Source: Flagellimonas sp. 389
GTDB lineage: Bacteria > Bacteroidota > Bacteroidia > Flavobacteriales > Flavobacteriaceae
NCBI RefSeq assembly: GCF_018449435.1
Contig: NZ_JAHCMU010000012.1
Span: 92,595-156,594 of the forward strand
DNA: 64,000 bases
Direction: 5' to 3'
A program made the translations under genes and the position numbers. The notes beneath the pieces are model-generated. The model saw only the letters and a list, made by a program, of their open reading frames with translations, was not told the DNA's origin and made no database searches. Of this stretch, positions 1-9,457 are shown piece by piece. The stretch's first letter is position 1, and each line of letters opens with the position of its first letter.

Positions 1-939
1 AAAATTGACCTTATTCTCCAGTAGCTTTACGTCATAAACATTTGATGGTTTCTTGGTAATTTTCAAAAAAAGTGTATTATCATTAGCACCATTGATTAGT
101 TTATAGTCGGCAATTGCTTGAAAGTCTTGTATGGATAACTCTTTTAAGCGTTCTATGGTTGCTTTGCAAAGTACATTAACAGAGTTTGGGAAAGTATTGA
201 CCTCATAACCCTCTGGTAAATTTATGACCTGAATAGGGACTTCAAAAACCTTTTCTGAGAATTTAACCACTTTTCCAGAGACATTTGCTCTATTGATTGA
301 AAATATCGTATTGGACAATTGCTTGGGGAAAACCAATAAAATATCTTTTGAAAAATCCGAGGATACTCCTGTTATTTCTATGCTAGAAGTGTAGATAGCC
401 TTTAGGGTATCTATTTCATTTTTAGGGCCTTTCACCAAAACTACATTTGGAGTAATCAAGGGTTCTCCTTCAAGAATATAATTTTGCTCAAATTCTAAAT
501 TGAGTTTGGGTTTTATAGGCACTTCCTTACTAGCCACTTGATATAAGTCTAGAATGAGTTGATTTCTGTCCAAATCAATTAAGGATATATTTTGGGATAG
601 TTGACGTTCCATTTGCTTTTTAAGGGCATTCTCCGTGAGTATATAATTGCTATTTTCCCTTTCTACTTCAGATAAATCAACATCCACCCGCTTATTGAAG
701 AAATTATAATATAAAAACTGAAAACCGCTTGTCCGCAATTTTGCCTCTATGGTATTCGTTGCATTATTTCCCAATAATAAGGTATCTGGCAAGTTTTTAT
801 AGTTAAGATCAAACGTAGCCCTAGACTCATAGGCTTCGGATAAATTACTGAGAAACCAGGCCAAAAAAGAACACACCAAGAAGAGTGAAAAAACTTTCAC
901 TTTTCTTTTGTTCAATCCGCCCAATACTTTTTTTAACAC
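1..939 (-). CDS. YbbR-like domain protein, C-terminal end cut off by the window
   Basis: Begins at a GTG two bases after the stop of the glycosyltransferase gene; a stop lies a few codons upstream in this frame, so no earlier ATG exists. The visible 313 codons have a short basic N-terminus, one membrane segment (about residues 15-32, ending near LAWFLSNLSEA), then repeated beta-rich modules with lines such as VPIKPKLNLEF and VPIQVINLPEGYEV. This is the layout of YbbR/CdaR-like proteins: membrane-anchored, with extracytoplasmic YbbR modules. In Firmicutes, CdaR regulates the diadenylate cyclase; a link to cyclic-di-AMP here is inference only. Tight spacing suggests cotranscription with the GT2 gene. 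The reading frame is still open at base 1. Confidence 0.75.
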   Translation of the reverse strand, partial: MLKKVLGGLNKRKVKVFSLFLVCSFLAWFLSNLSEAYESRATFDLNYKNLPDTLLLGNNATNTIEAKLRTSGFQFLYYNFFNKRVDVDLSEVERENSNYILTENALKKQMERQLSQNISLIDLDRNQLILDLYQVASKEVPIKPKLNLEFEQNYILEGEPLITPNVVLVKGPKNEIDTLKAIYTSSIEITGVSSDFSKDILLVFPKQLSNTIFSINRANVSGKVVKFSEKVFEVPIQVINLPEGYEVNTFPNSVNVLCKATIERLKELSIQDFQAIADYKLINGANDNTLFLKITKKPSNVYDVKLLENKVNF

Positions 940-941
940 CT

Positions 942-1949
942 TTATTTTACTTTAAAGAACAATTTAGGCAATAGCGCTTCAGGCTCCCTCTTACTAAAAT
1001 TAAGCAAGATTGTGGATTTTAGAAAACCTATTCCATACCCTGTAAACTGTGTTAGTGCTGCAAAAATTGCAAGAAATGCCACTTTTAAGCTTTTATTTTT
1101 AACTAAAGCATCAAAAAAGAGTAATAAAAAGTAAAATCCAAAGATTATTATGGGAAGTAGTGTACCCATAATAGCTAAAACAACAGAACTCAATAACCCT
1201 ACCATAAATAGTGTCGGAAACCAATAAGTAATTTTAGCCGTTCCTTTATGCCACTGATTTAAAATAGGCCGCACCATCCCAAATTTATTCACCTGGATAT
1301 AAAATTTGTTCCAATCTATACGTCTTTTGTGATAGACATAAGCTTTGGGAAACAACCTGCTGGCATAACCCCCTTTCCAAATTCTAAAAGTCAAATCTGG
1401 GTCTTCTCCTGGATGGATTCTCCCGAATCCGCCAACATTTTCAAAAGTCTCCTTGGAAATACCCATATTAAAACTACGTGGTTGAAACTTACCTACCGCT
1501 GTACTCCCACCCCTGATTCCACCTGTGGTAAAAAAAGAGGTCATTACATAATTAATTGCTTTTTGTACCGGGGTAAAAGATGGGTCCGCTGCATCTGGTC
1601 CACCAAAACAATGCACAAAATTCGTCTCCAATTCTTTTTTTACTTCAGATAGATATTGCTTGGGTAGAATACAATCTGAATCCAGAATTATAAAATAGTT
1701 CCCTTTGGCATTTTCCATTCCATAGTTTCTGGAATCTCCTGGACCAGAGTTTTCTTTAAAGTAGTATGAAATACTTAAACTCTCTTGAAAATTTTTTACA
1801 ATACGCTCCGAACGTTCAAGGGAACCGTCCTCTACAATTACGATTTCATAGTCTTCATCAAAATTTTGTTTTCCAAGACTTTCTAGCAATTCCCGAATTT
1901 CTTCGGGTCTATTGTAAACGGGAACGATTATGGAAAAATATAAATTCAT
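942..1949 (-). CDS. Glycosyltransferase family 2 with C-terminal membrane segments
   Basis: A 335-residue protein if started at the ATG giving MNLYFSIIVPVYNRPEEI; a TTG four codons upstream is possible but less likely. The N-terminal 230 residues form a GT-A fold: the start motif SIIVPVYNR, the nucleotide-sugar site EIVIVEDGS, and the metal-binding DSD in YFIILDSDCILP. The FGRIHPGEDPDLTFRIWK segment matches the acceptor/catalytic loop of GT2 enzymes. About three hydrophobic segments follow (residues 245-320), so it is probably an inner-membrane enzyme moving sugars onto a lipid or surface glycan. The substrate cannot be told from sequence. It lies between fabI and the YbbR gene. Confidence 0.85.
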   Translation of the reverse strand: MNLYFSIIVPVYNRPEEIRELLESLGKQNFDEDYEIVIVEDGSLERSERIVKNFQESLSISYYFKENSGPGDSRNYGMENAKGNYFIILDSDCILPKQYLSEVKKELETNFVHCFGGPDAADPSFTPVQKAINYVMTSFFTTGGIRGGSTAVGKFQPRSFNMGISKETFENVGGFGRIHPGEDPDLTFRIWKGGYASRLFPKAYVYHKRRIDWNKFYIQVNKFGMVRPILNQWHKGTAKITYWFPTLFMVGLLSSVVLAIMGTLLPIIIFGFYFLLLFFDALVKNKSLKVAFLAIFAALTQFTGYGIGFLKSTILLNFSKREPEALLPKLFFKVK

Positions 1950-1959
1950 CGTAAAACAC

Positions 1960-1987
1960 AAAAGCCATCCGATAACGAATGGCTTTT
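1960..1987 (-). terminator. Hairpin between fabI and the glycosyltransferase gene
   Basis: A perfect 9-bp stem (AAAAGCCAT with ATGGCTTTT) around a 10-base loop. It lies just after the fabI stop and only about 11 bases before the glycosyltransferase ATG on the minus strand. The stem ends in a T-rich arm, as expected of a rho-independent terminator, but it is so close to the next start codon that it could instead reduce readthrough or initiation. Confidence 0.5.
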
Positions 1988-2004
1988 GCTGTTATAGTTT
2001 TAGG

Positions 2005-2817
2005 CTATTTGCTAAATTCATCGATTACTTCTTGGCTTACCCCTGTATTGGAAAACCCACCATCATGAAAAAGGTTCTGCATAGTAACCTTTTTTGTCAA
2101 ATCGGAAAAAAGACTTACCGTATAATCGGCACAATCGGAAGCCGAGGCATTGCCCAACGGCGACATTTTTTCCGCATAGCTTATAAAGCCATCAAAACCT
2201 TTTACACCTTGCCCAGCAGTAGTTGGGGTTGGCGATTGAGATATTGTGTTGACCCTAACTTTTTTCTCTTTTCCAAAGAAGTATCCAAAACTTCTTGCAA
2301 CAGATTCCAAATATGCCTTGTTATCGGCCATATCGTTGTAGTCTGGGAAAGTTCGTTGCGCTGCCATGTAGGTAAGCGCGACAATACTGCCCCACTCGTT
2401 CATAGCATCAGCTTTATATAGGGATTGTAATACTTTGTGAAATGAAAGTGCCGAAACATCCCAACCTTTTGTAGTGAAATCATATTTTTCATCGGTATAG
2501 GCCCTTCCTTTCCTAACATTTACCGACATGCCTATGGAATGAAGTACAAAATCCAATTTTCCTCCCAGGATTTCCATGGATTGGGAGACCAAATTTTGTA
2601 AGTCCTCTTCATTGGTTGCATCCGCAGGAATGATTTCAGAATCTGTTTTCTCTGCTAGTTGCTTTATCTGTCCCATGCGCATAGCAATGGGAGCATTGGT
2701 CAACACAAAGGTTCCACCTTCTTCATGAACACGTTCCGCAGTCTTCCAAGCAATTGAATTCTCATCCAGTGCTCCAAAAATGATTCCTTTTTTACCTTTT
2801 AAAAGATTGTATGACAT
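2005..2817 (-). CDS. fabI: Enoyl-[acyl-carrier-protein] reductase (NADH), FabI
   Basis: 270 residues, normal length for FabI, which performs the last reduction of each fatty-acid elongation cycle in the cytoplasm. The Rossmann start KKGIIFGALDENSIAW replaces the GxxxGxG of ordinary short-chain dehydrogenases with the form seen in FabI. The FabI catalytic pattern is present: Tyr150 (ALTYMAAQR), Tyr160 (FPDYNDMADNK) and Lys167. The C-terminal VTMQNLFHDGGFSNTGVS fits the family end. The start codon is preceded by a flavobacterial -7 box. It follows recN on the same strand with an 82-base gap. Confidence 0.96.
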   Translation of the reverse strand: MSYNLLKGKKGIIFGALDENSIAWKTAERVHEEGGTFVLTNAPIAMRMGQIKQLAEKTDSEIIPADATNEEDLQNLVSQSMEILGGKLDFVLHSIGMSVNVRKGRAYTDEKYDFTTKGWDVSALSFHKVLQSLYKADAMNEWGSIVALTYMAAQRTFPDYNDMADNKAYLESVARSFGYFFGKEKKVRVNTISQSPTPTTAGQGVKGFDGFISYAEKMSPLGNASASDCADYTVSLFSDLTKKVTMQNLFHDGGFSNTGVSQEVIDEFSK

Positions 2818-2844
2818 AGTGCTTATTTATTCCTAGTTTGGCGA

Positions 2845-2852
2845 CAAAGATA
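2845..2852 (-). promoter_or_regulatory. Candidate -7 box for fabI
   Basis: Reads TATCTTTG on the minus strand, a full match to the Bacteroidota TAnnTTTG element. It is 28 bases upstream of the fabI ATG, giving a predicted leader of about 23 bases. No clear -33 TTG at 19-base spacing was found, so this is a moderate call. Confidence 0.5.
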
Positions 2853-2899
2853 TTTATTCTAATCGAGTTTTACAGTTTAGATTTTGTCTTACCCAATTC

Positions 2900-4552
2900 C
2901 TATTGTAAAAGCTGTCTTGCATGTGCCAAAGCAGATTCTGAAATGGATTTACCACCTAGCATTTCTGCAAGTTCCTTGACCCGTTCCTCTTCGCTCAGTT
3001 TTCTCATTTGTGTTGTGGTACTGCCGCCGCCCTCTTCTTTAAATACCTTAAATTGTTGTACTCCCTTAGATGCCACCTGTGGCAAATGGGTAATAGAGAA
3101 TACTTGCATGGTCTTGCTCATCTGTTGCATGATTTCTCCCATGCGATTGGATATTTCTCCAGAAACCCCAGTATCGATTTCATCGAACATCATTGTGGGC
3201 AATTGTTCATATTTTGCCAAAATCGATTTTATCGTTAGCATAATACGGGACAGTTCTCCACCAGAAGCTACTTTTTTTAACTCGCCGTAATCCGAACCTT
3301 TGTTGGCAGAAAACAAAAACACCAAATCATCTTTTCCGTTGGATTTAAAAGTTGATGAAGGATTCACTTCAATTTTAAACGTAGCGGATGGCATTCCTAG
3401 CAGATACAAACTTTCTTGAAGCATGCTCTTTAACTTAGGGATTACGGTATTTCTGGACTTTCTTATTTTGAGTGCCCATTCATCAAGAAGATGGGTCGCT
3501 TTTGCAACTTGCTCTTCCTTCTCTTTTATTTTTGAGTCACTATTTTCTACTGCATCGACTTTATTGGATAATTCATTTTTAATTTCAATCAGCGCTGTCA
3601 CGGATATTACTTGATGCTTTTTCTGTAAGTCGTAGAGTTGCTGCAATTGGTTGTTCACGACTTCCAGCCGCTGTGGATTTGCCTCAACATTTTGTTGCAG
3701 ATTTTCCAGTTCCGAAGCAATATCGTCCGTTTCGATAAAAAGGGACTGTACACGTTCATTGATTGCAGTATAGGAACTGCCAAAGTCTGCCAGAGTGGAA
3801 AAAGCGCGTTTTAAATCAGCCAATCCCCCTAAAATTCCAAGTTGCTCATCATTAAGAAGTTGATTTGCGGTAGACAAATGCTCCATGATTTGTTCCACAT
3901 TATTTAATGCTTCATACTCCTCTTCCAGCTCTTCTTGGATTCCCTCTTTTAATGGAGCCAACTCCAACTCCTGTAGCAAAAAACTGTTATAATCGTGCTC
4001 CTTGTTGGAACTGGATTGAAAATCCAATAATTCTTGCAATTCCTTCGTAACTAATTTGTAACTGTTTAATTGGGTTCTATAGTTTTTTAGGTTTTCTGAA
4101 TTTTCTGCTAGGGCATCTACTACTTTTAACTGAAAATCGTTATCCGTCAATCTTAGAGTTTGATGTTGTGAATGCACATCGACCAAGCGCTCTCCCAGCC
4201 CCTTCAATATATCCAGAGTAACGGGCGAATCATTCACAAAGGCTCTTGATTTTCCACTTGGGAGAATCTCACGCCTTAAAATGGTACTATCTTCATAGTC
4301 CAAGTCCTTTGAATCAAAAAGATCTTTAAGTTGATATTTGGAAATGTCAAACTCAGCTTCTATGATGCATTTTTGGTTTTCATTCTTAAGTGAGGATAGA
4401 TCGGCACGTTTGCCCAGAACCAAAGAAAGTCCTCCGAGCAAAATAGATTTTCCGGCCCCTGTTTCACCAGTGATTGTCGTAAAACCTTTCGAAAACGAAA
4501 CGTTTACATCATCTATCAGTGCATAATTTTGAATAGAAAGGTTTGCTAGCAA
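2900..4552 (-). CDS. recN: DNA repair protein RecN
   Basis: 550 residues, the usual size for RecN, an SMC-like ATPase acting in double-strand break repair. Walker A GETGAGKS is at residues 29-36 after the typical N-terminus MLANLSIQNYALIDDV. A long coiled-coil middle (about 160-370) separates it from the C-terminal ABC half, with the signature VASGGELSRIML, the Walker B/D-loop region MMFDEIDTGVSG, and a final SITHLPQVAS switch region. Follows the porD-like gene with a 46-base gap on the same strand. This neighbour order (coaBC, DUF4835, recN) is common in Flavobacteriia. Confidence 0.95.
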   Translation of the reverse strand: MLANLSIQNYALIDDVNVSFSKGFTTITGETGAGKSILLGGLSLVLGKRADLSSLKNENQKCIIEAEFDISKYQLKDLFDSKDLDYEDSTILRREILPSGKSRAFVNDSPVTLDILKGLGERLVDVHSQHQTLRLTDNDFQLKVVDALAENSENLKNYRTQLNSYKLVTKELQELLDFQSSSNKEHDYNSFLLQELELAPLKEGIQEELEEEYEALNNVEQIMEHLSTANQLLNDEQLGILGGLADLKRAFSTLADFGSSYTAINERVQSLFIETDDIASELENLQQNVEANPQRLEVVNNQLQQLYDLQKKHQVISVTALIEIKNELSNKVDAVENSDSKIKEKEEQVAKATHLLDEWALKIRKSRNTVIPKLKSMLQESLYLLGMPSATFKIEVNPSSTFKSNGKDDLVFLFSANKGSDYGELKKVASGGELSRIMLTIKSILAKYEQLPTMMFDEIDTGVSGEISNRMGEIMQQMSKTMQVFSITHLPQVASKGVQQFKVFKEEGGGSTTTQMRKLSEEERVKELAEMLGGKSISESALAHARQLLQ

Positions 4553-4598
4553 TGTTGGAGATTTTCTTCGTAAAGATAAATCTCTTTGGAGAAATGCG

Positions 4599-5489
4599 CT
4601 AGTATTTTATTTCATTCCAAGTGCTGGAGTAAAATGGAGCGACATTGTTGAGGGTTTCCTTGAGTTTAACGATATCCACCTTTGGACCATCAGAAAAAAT
4701 ACTTTGTATTTCTTCCGATTTAGCATCAAAAAAAGTCTGAATCAAAAATGCATTGGGCCGTCGTTTTATTAAAGTCTCGAACAGTCGCATGGAACCCGCT
4801 ATTACTTGCTTTCCGGTACTATTGTTGTCCCCAAGAATATCCAATCCTTTTCGATGGTAATTGTACATGGCAATGCGGTATTCCCTAAAAGAGTTGCTCA
4901 ACAAATTATCAATAAGCTCAAAACGGGTACGTTCTCCAGTTTCTTGGTTCCATCCAGAAAAATTTGACCCTTGTGCCTGCGTAACAAGATTTTGGGCTTT
5001 TCTGAACATATCATCCCCACCTTCCAAAGAAAAAGTATCGGCATCCAAACCTAAAATAATGTAGATATAGTATGTTATGACCCCTACTAAATTGGAATCA
5101 AAAACATTCTCGTTATAGACTATGGGCTGAAACTCCTGGTATACGAAATTGAAAGCATCATCTTTATAGTTGAAGACTGGACTTTCATAAGAGGTATTGA
5201 ATACTGGTCGAGAAGATTGCACTTGAATGTTCGCTTCAAACCTATCCGATTCGTATTGGGTGACCGTGATGAACATTCTAGCGCTAACCCGTTCATTTTC
5301 TTTATAGACCCTATTGGTCCATTTGTTCTTGTTCACAAAGTCGCTCAAAGAACGTTCGAGAGTCCTAAAGATTTGCTGATTGGTTTGTCCCACTTGGTCC
5401 GAATTGACCGTTACGGTACAATTCAACTCCTGTGCAACAAGCCCATGGGAAAACGATAGAAAAAAAGAGAGTAAAACAAGTCTACGCAT
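4599..5489 (-). CDS. DUF4835 family protein, PorD-type T9SS-associated exported protein
   Basis: The start chosen is the ATG giving [20 protein letters not shown], a clear Sec signal peptide with predicted cleavage after AQ. This ATG overlaps the coaBC end (ATGCGTAG, 8 shared bases), a sign of translational coupling; an ORF start 14 codons upstream would hide the signal. The mature protein of about 275 residues begins ELNCTVTVNSDQVGQTNQQIF, typical of DUF4835. Members are grouped with PorD, a periplasmic component linked to type IX secretion and gliding. The exact role is poorly known. The window also carries a T9SS cargo at 50.2 kb. Confidence 0.8.
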   Translation of the reverse strand: MRRLVLLSFFLSFSHGLVAQELNCTVTVNSDQVGQTNQQIFRTLERSLSDFVNKNKWTNRVYKENERVSARMFITVTQYESDRFEANIQVQSSRPVFNTSYESPVFNYKDDAFNFVYQEFQPIVYNENVFDSNLVGVITYYIYIILGLDADTFSLEGGDDMFRKAQNLVTQAQGSNFSGWNQETGERTRFELIDNLLSNSFREYRIAMYNYHRKGLDILGDNNSTGKQVIAGSMRLFETLIKRRPNAFLIQTFFDAKSEEIQSIFSDGPKVDIVKLKETLNNVAPFYSSTWNEIKY

Positions 5490-6687
5490 GAATCCTGAAG
5501 GTAATTTCTTTCCAAATATCCGAAGCAACATCTGGCTTCGTCTTCAAACCAAACGTTTTTATATCTAAATTCTTATCGATAAAAGTGATTTTATTCGTAT
5601 CACCACCAAAACCAGCACCTTCATCCTTCAATGAATTTAGTACTATCGCATCAAGATTTTTACGTTGTAGTTTTACTTTTGCATTATCCAGTTCATTTTC
5701 GGTTTCCAAAGCAAATCCCACGAGATATTGTTTGGTCTTGTTTTCGCCAAGAGAAAATAAAATATCTGGGTTTCGTTCCAGTTCGATACTTAAATCACCT
5801 TCCTTCTTTTTAATTTTTTCTTGGGCTACATGTTTTGGACGATAGTCCGCCACTGCCGCCGCACATATAGCTATATCAATATTATTGTAATGCTCATGGC
5901 AAGCATCGTACATTTCTTGTGCGGATGTGACATTGATTACATCGACAGCATTGTGCTGAATATATAGATTGGTAGGCCCTGAAACCAAGATTACTTTAGC
6001 TCCCAACTCGGCTGCATGTTTTGCAAGTTCAAAACCCATAGTTCCCGAGGAACGATTGCCCAAAAAACGAACGGGGTCTATTGCTTCGTGGGTAGGTCCT
6101 GCCGTAATGAGCACTTTTTTTCCATTTAAAGGAAGTCCCTTTGCTAAATCTTCTTGAATAAATTGAACTATGGTTTCTGGTTCCGCCATTCGGCCCTCTC
6201 CATGAAGACCACTGGCCAATTCTCCAGACTCCGCGGGTATCATAACATTTTCAAAAGATGCCAATTTTTCAAAAGATGCCTTGGTAGTTGGATGCTTGTA
6301 CATATCCAAATCCATAGCTGGGGCAAAATAAACGGGACATTTTGCTGATAAATACGTTGCCATGAGCAAATTGTCGCAAGTGCCGTGCGCCATCTTGGAA
6401 AGTGTGTTGGCAGTTGCTGGAGCTATAATTAAAATATCTGCCCATAACCCTAATTCCACATGGTTGTTCCAAGAGATACTGCCATCTTCTTGGTTGATAA
6501 AATCAATAGAGACCGGATTCTTGGATAATGTGGATAAAGTAAGAGGGGCAACAAAAGAGCTGGCACTTTGGGTCATTACAATTTTGACCTCGGCACCAGC
6601 TTTTATCAATAACCTAACAAGAAATGTGGTTTTGTAAGCGGCAATTCCTCCGGTAATCCCCAAAAGGATGTGTTTACCGCTCAGCAT
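5482..6687 (-). CDS. coaBC: Bifunctional phosphopantothenoylcysteine decarboxylase / phosphopantothenate-cysteine ligase
   Basis: 401 residues, catalysing two consecutive coenzyme A steps. The N-terminal flavoprotein half (about 1-185) starts [16 protein letters not shown], keeps the catalytic His in NNHVELGLW, the PATANT loop and a [11 protein letters not shown] segment. The C-terminal ligase half begins [26 protein letters not shown] and has AAVADYRP and KIKKKEGD. At the position of the E. coli active-site Cys (ACGDVGPGRM) this protein reads [10 protein letters not shown], that is Ser; this may be usual in the lineage and is not evidence of inactivity. Starts two bases after the omega-subunit gene ends. 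Confidence 0.95.
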   Translation of the reverse strand: MLSGKHILLGITGGIAAYKTTFLVRLLIKAGAEVKIVMTQSASSFVAPLTLSTLSKNPVSIDFINQEDGSISWNNHVELGLWADILIIAPATANTLSKMAHGTCDNLLMATYLSAKCPVYFAPAMDLDMYKHPTTKASFEKLASFENVMIPAESGELASGLHGEGRMAEPETIVQFIQEDLAKGLPLNGKKVLITAGPTHEAIDPVRFLGNRSSGTMGFELAKHAAELGAKVILVSGPTNLYIQHNAVDVINVTSAQEMYDACHEHYNNIDIAICAAAVADYRPKHVAQEKIKKKEGDLSIELERNPDILFSLGENKTKQYLVGFALETENELDNAKVKLQRKNLDAIVLNSLKDEGAGFGGDTNKITFIDKNLDIKTFGLKTKPDVASDIWKEITFRIHA

Positions 6688-6689
6688 TT

Positions 6690-7016
6690 CTAGGCGTCTT
6701 TCTCAGTATTTCTGTAGTAGATTTTATCTTCTAACCATTCCATAACCGCTAAGGCATGTGGTTTAGGAAGCTTTTCGTAAAACTTGGAAACTTCTATTTG
6801 TTCCTTGTTCTCGAAAACTTCTTCCAAGCTATCGCTATAAGTTGCAAATTCTTCCAACTTTTCCAACAATTCTTTCTTTATCTCAGAATTGATTTGGATA
6901 GCCCTTTTAGAAGCAATGGAAATCGCTTCGTAAATGTTTTCCGTTTTGTCATCAAATTCGTTTCTATCGTGGGTAACGGTGGAAACCGGAGCTTTTGTAT
7001 TTTTTAAATCTTGCAT
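6690..7016 (-). CDS. rpoZ: DNA-directed RNA polymerase omega subunit family protein (RpoZ/Rpb6-like)
   Basis: 108 residues. The segment NIYEAISIASKRAIQINSEI matches the conserved omega/Rpb6 core (IxxAISxRAxQI), the part that holds the beta-prime C-terminal tail. The sequence is the diverged Bacteroidota form. The acidic C-terminal half (EEFATYSDSLEEVFENKEQ) is lineage-specific. It sits between bamD and coaBC; the omega gene also lies beside coaBC in many other Bacteroidota. The gap to coaBC is 2 bases and to bamD 20, so one operon is likely. Confidence 0.82.
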   Translation of the reverse strand: MQDLKNTKAPVSTVTHDRNEFDDKTENIYEAISIASKRAIQINSEIKKELLEKLEEFATYSDSLEEVFENKEQIEVSKFYEKLPKPHALAVMEWLEDKIYYRNTEKDA

Positions 7017-7036
7017 ATGGCTGCGTCTTTATCTAT

Positions 7037-7852
7037 TTATTTGGAATCGGAATATACGCTTAATTCCTTTTGTATTTTTTCGGCCAGGTTATCGGCCTTC
7101 TTTTTAAATTTTGTTTCGGGGAAATACTTTATTAAGGTATTGTATGAATCCAAGGCTTCACGCAAACGTTCTTCCTTTCTATTTGGCGTACTGTTTATTG
7201 CCAAACTTGTAGCCGATTCAATACGGTAATATAGAGCTTCTTCCCTGTAAATAGACCCTGGGTTATCAGAAATGAAATTGTCGAAAGCTGTCATGGCAGA
7301 TACCAAGATAGGATAGTTAAATTGCCCTAACTTGTTAAACTGCTTGGCTATTTCTATTTGTTTCTTTTCTTTTTTGGAGGTCAGCTCTCTGGCCATTGCA
7401 TTGGCCTCTTCAAAAAATTCTGATTCTGGATAGGTGTTTATAAAATTCTGAAGTTTTGCAAGTGCTTTATCCGTATCGGTTTGGTCCAAGGAATACAATG
7501 GGGAAAGTTCATAGTAGCTTTTGGCACCTAGAAAGGACGCTTCCTGTATTTTATCGCTTTTTGGATATGATTTAATAAATCGTTCAAACTGATAACCTGA
7601 GAGGTAATAGTCTTCTGTCTTAAAATATGAATCGGCAAAAAAGAACATCACACGTTCACCTTGAGGTTTGCCAACATACTTGGGCACTATCTGTTCAAAG
7701 AGCCTATTTGCCCTTTTGTAATCTCCTTCATCGTAGTATTTTTGTGCTAAATCGTATTTCGGTTTAACTTCCTCATTTTTAAGTACTTTTTGATACTCAC
7801 TGCAGGAAGAAAAAAGAAAGACAATAGCTATTACGGAAAGAATCGGCTTCAT
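7037..7852 (-). CDS. bamD: Outer membrane protein assembly factor BamD (lipoprotein)
   Basis: 271 residues from the ATG giving MKPILSVIAIVFLFSSC, with lipobox FSSC; an ATG four codons earlier would sit at the predicted transcription start. Tetratricopeptide helices follow: KYYDEGDYKRANRLFEQIVP, then FADSYFKTEDYYLSGYQFERF with the YPKS turn, and a C-terminal SYNTLIKYFPETKF. This is BamD, the essential lipoprotein of the BAM complex inserting outer-membrane beta-barrels. The length is slightly above E. coli BamD. First gene of the run toward coaBC. Confidence 0.93.
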   Translation of the reverse strand: MKPILSVIAIVFLFSSCSEYQKVLKNEEVKPKYDLAQKYYDEGDYKRANRLFEQIVPKYVGKPQGERVMFFFADSYFKTEDYYLSGYQFERFIKSYPKSDKIQEASFLGAKSYYELSPLYSLDQTDTDKALAKLQNFINTYPESEFFEEANAMARELTSKKEKKQIEIAKQFNKLGQFNYPILVSAMTAFDNFISDNPGSIYREEALYYRIESATSLAINSTPNRKEERLREALDSYNTLIKYFPETKFKKKADNLAEKIQKELSVYSDSK

Positions 7853-7868
7853 TTTCAAAAACATTTTG

Positions 7869-7876
7869 CAAAATTA
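7869..7876 (-). promoter_or_regulatory. Candidate -7 box for the bamD operon
   Basis: TAATTTTG on the minus strand, matching TAnnTTTG. Predicted transcription start is close to 7864, which makes the upstream ATG (7864) leaderless and supports the ATG at 7852 as start. A TTG lies about 25 bases upstream, longer than the preferred spacing. Confidence 0.4.
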
Positions 7877-7971
7877 GTGATAATGGATGGATTTAAAAAA
7901 TCAAATTAAAATCCAAATGTAACTGTGAAACCAACGATTTACTATGTTTTTAGCTAAGATTTAACTTCCCA

Positions 7972-8862
7972 TTAAACCTTGATAGCTTCAAACTTTTTTA
8001 AAAAGCCCGAGATTCTGTTCTGTAGTTCAATAGTTGCTTTGACCAATGGTAGTCTGACATTAACGGTACAACACCCAAAATAGCTTAAAACAGTTTTGAC
8101 ACCTGCCGGATTACCTTCCTCAAAAATCAATTTCATCAATGGAAGTAGTTCATGATGAATCTCATAAGCTCTTTCTGGATTGCCATGTCTACCCAAATGA
8201 ATCATACTGGAAAATGCACTGGGAAGACCTTGTCCAAGAACCGAAATCACCCCTGCCCCACCTGCAACAACGGTAGGTAGCGCCGTAAAATCATCCCCGG
8301 AAATCACCAAAAAATCCGCTGGCTTGTCCTTTAAGATATGGTCTATTTGTACTATATCTGCACACGCTTCCTTAATAGCAACTATTTTGGGAAAGTCGTG
8401 GGCAAGTCTTAACGTAGTTTCGGGAAGCATATTACTTCCTGTCCTAGAAGGAACATTATAAAGAATTATCGGTTTGGGCGATACCTTGGCTATAGCCTTA
8501 AAATGCTGATAAATGCCCTCTTGTGTTGGTTTATTGTAGTAGGGAGAAACCGAAAGAACAGCATCAAACTCCGATAAGTCCAGTTCTGTCAACTCTTCAA
8601 TAACGGCTGTAGTGTTGTTCCCGCCAACGCCCAATACCAAGGGAAGTCGCCCTGCATTGGTCTGTATAACAGTTTTAATGACCAGCTGTTTGTCACTTTT
8701 GGAAAGTGTAGCCGCTTCGGCTGTAGTACCCAAGATAACCAAATAATCCACTCCACCATTTATAGAATGTTCAACAACACGTTCAAGTGCTTTTACATCT
8801 ACCGAAAAATCTTCCGTAAAAGGGGTTACCAAAGCAACACCCGTACCCATCAAGTTTTCCAT
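7972..8862 (-). CDS. dapA: 4-hydroxy-tetrahydrodipicolinate synthase, DapA
   Basis: 296 residues. Condenses pyruvate with aspartate semialdehyde in the lysine/diaminopimelate pathway. The TIM-barrel residues are all there: GTT at 45-47 ([11 protein letters not shown]), Tyr in SVSPYYNKP (108-109), catalytic Tyr135 in [10 protein letters not shown] and Schiff-base Lys164 in [10 protein letters not shown]. The start codon overlaps the stop of the DUF6913 gene (TAATG), so translation is probably coupled. The later pathway gene dapF is also in this window, at 30.6 kb. Confidence 0.96.
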   Translation of the reverse strand: MENLMGTGVALVTPFTEDFSVDVKALERVVEHSINGGVDYLVILGTTAEAATLSKSDKQLVIKTVIQTNAGRLPLVLGVGGNNTTAVIEELTELDLSEFDAVLSVSPYYNKPTQEGIYQHFKAIAKVSPKPIILYNVPSRTGSNMLPETTLRLAHDFPKIVAIKEACADIVQIDHILKDKPADFLVISGDDFTALPTVVAGGAGVISVLGQGLPSAFSSMIHLGRHGNPERAYEIHHELLPLMKLIFEEGNPAGVKTVLSYFGCCTVNVRLPLVKATIELQNRISGFLKKFEAIKV

Positions 8863-9395
8863 TACAATTCCTTTAAAACCTTCAAATACTTTTTTAATTC
8901 CTTTTTAAACAGTTTAAAATCTTTTAAGGGAGTACTAAAAATCAAATCATTGAGTTTTGGGTCGAGTGAACTGAAACCCACTTTTAGCCTGGCCGGTGTT
9001 TTTACGGACAATAGCTTCAGCATTAAATTATCCTCTTCATAGTAGTTGATCAACAAATCGTATTCCCTACCCAAAAATTCAAGAACATAGCCATTTTCAA
9101 TTGCTCCCTTCTTACCTAGATCTTTATCGGAGTACATTTGAATGGCAAAGGGGGAATTATTGTCATATTCCCGCTTATAACCTATAATTTTGATAGCGTT
9201 TGGTCGCAAAGAGTAATCTTCTATCAACTCGTAAAACAACTCGGCACTTTCAAAATTATCTACGTCAACTATGCAGCCAATGCTAGTAATTCCCTTGTCC
9301 CTTTCTATTACCGAGGGAGCCTTATTCATCTCCTCCTGTAAATATTTAAGACTTGATTTAACCTTAAATTTATCTTGGAGTCCTTTTAAAAACAT
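8862..9395 (-). CDS. DUF6913-type protein of unknown function
   Basis: 177 residues, no signal peptide and no membrane segment, so probably cytoplasmic. It starts [19 protein letters not shown], has a central beta-rich part with [20 protein letters not shown] and ends in a lysine-rich helix ([15 protein letters not shown]). I recognise it as the small family usually upstream of dapA in Flavobacteriia; function unknown. Its TAA overlaps the dapA ATG by one base. It is transcribed divergently from the 5'-nucleotidase genes with only 62 bases between, which must hold both promoters. Confidence 0.7.
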   Translation of the reverse strand: MFLKGLQDKFKVKSSLKYLQEEMNKAPSVIERDKGITSIGCIVDVDNFESAELFYELIEDYSLRPNAIKIIGYKREYDNNSPFAIQMYSDKDLGKKGAIENGYVLEFLGREYDLLINYYEEDNLMLKLLSVKTPARLKVGFSSLDPKLNDLIFSTPLKDFKLFKKELKKYLKVLKEL

Positions 9396-9457
9396 AATTT
9401 TTATGCATTTTTACAAAGGTAATTAATCTACCAAGACTACTTAACAAAGATAAACAC

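Noticed and set aside
1930..2421. 163-codon plus-strand frame opposite fabI
   Set aside because: Lies wholly antisense to a highly conserved gene and has low-complexity, non-family sequence.
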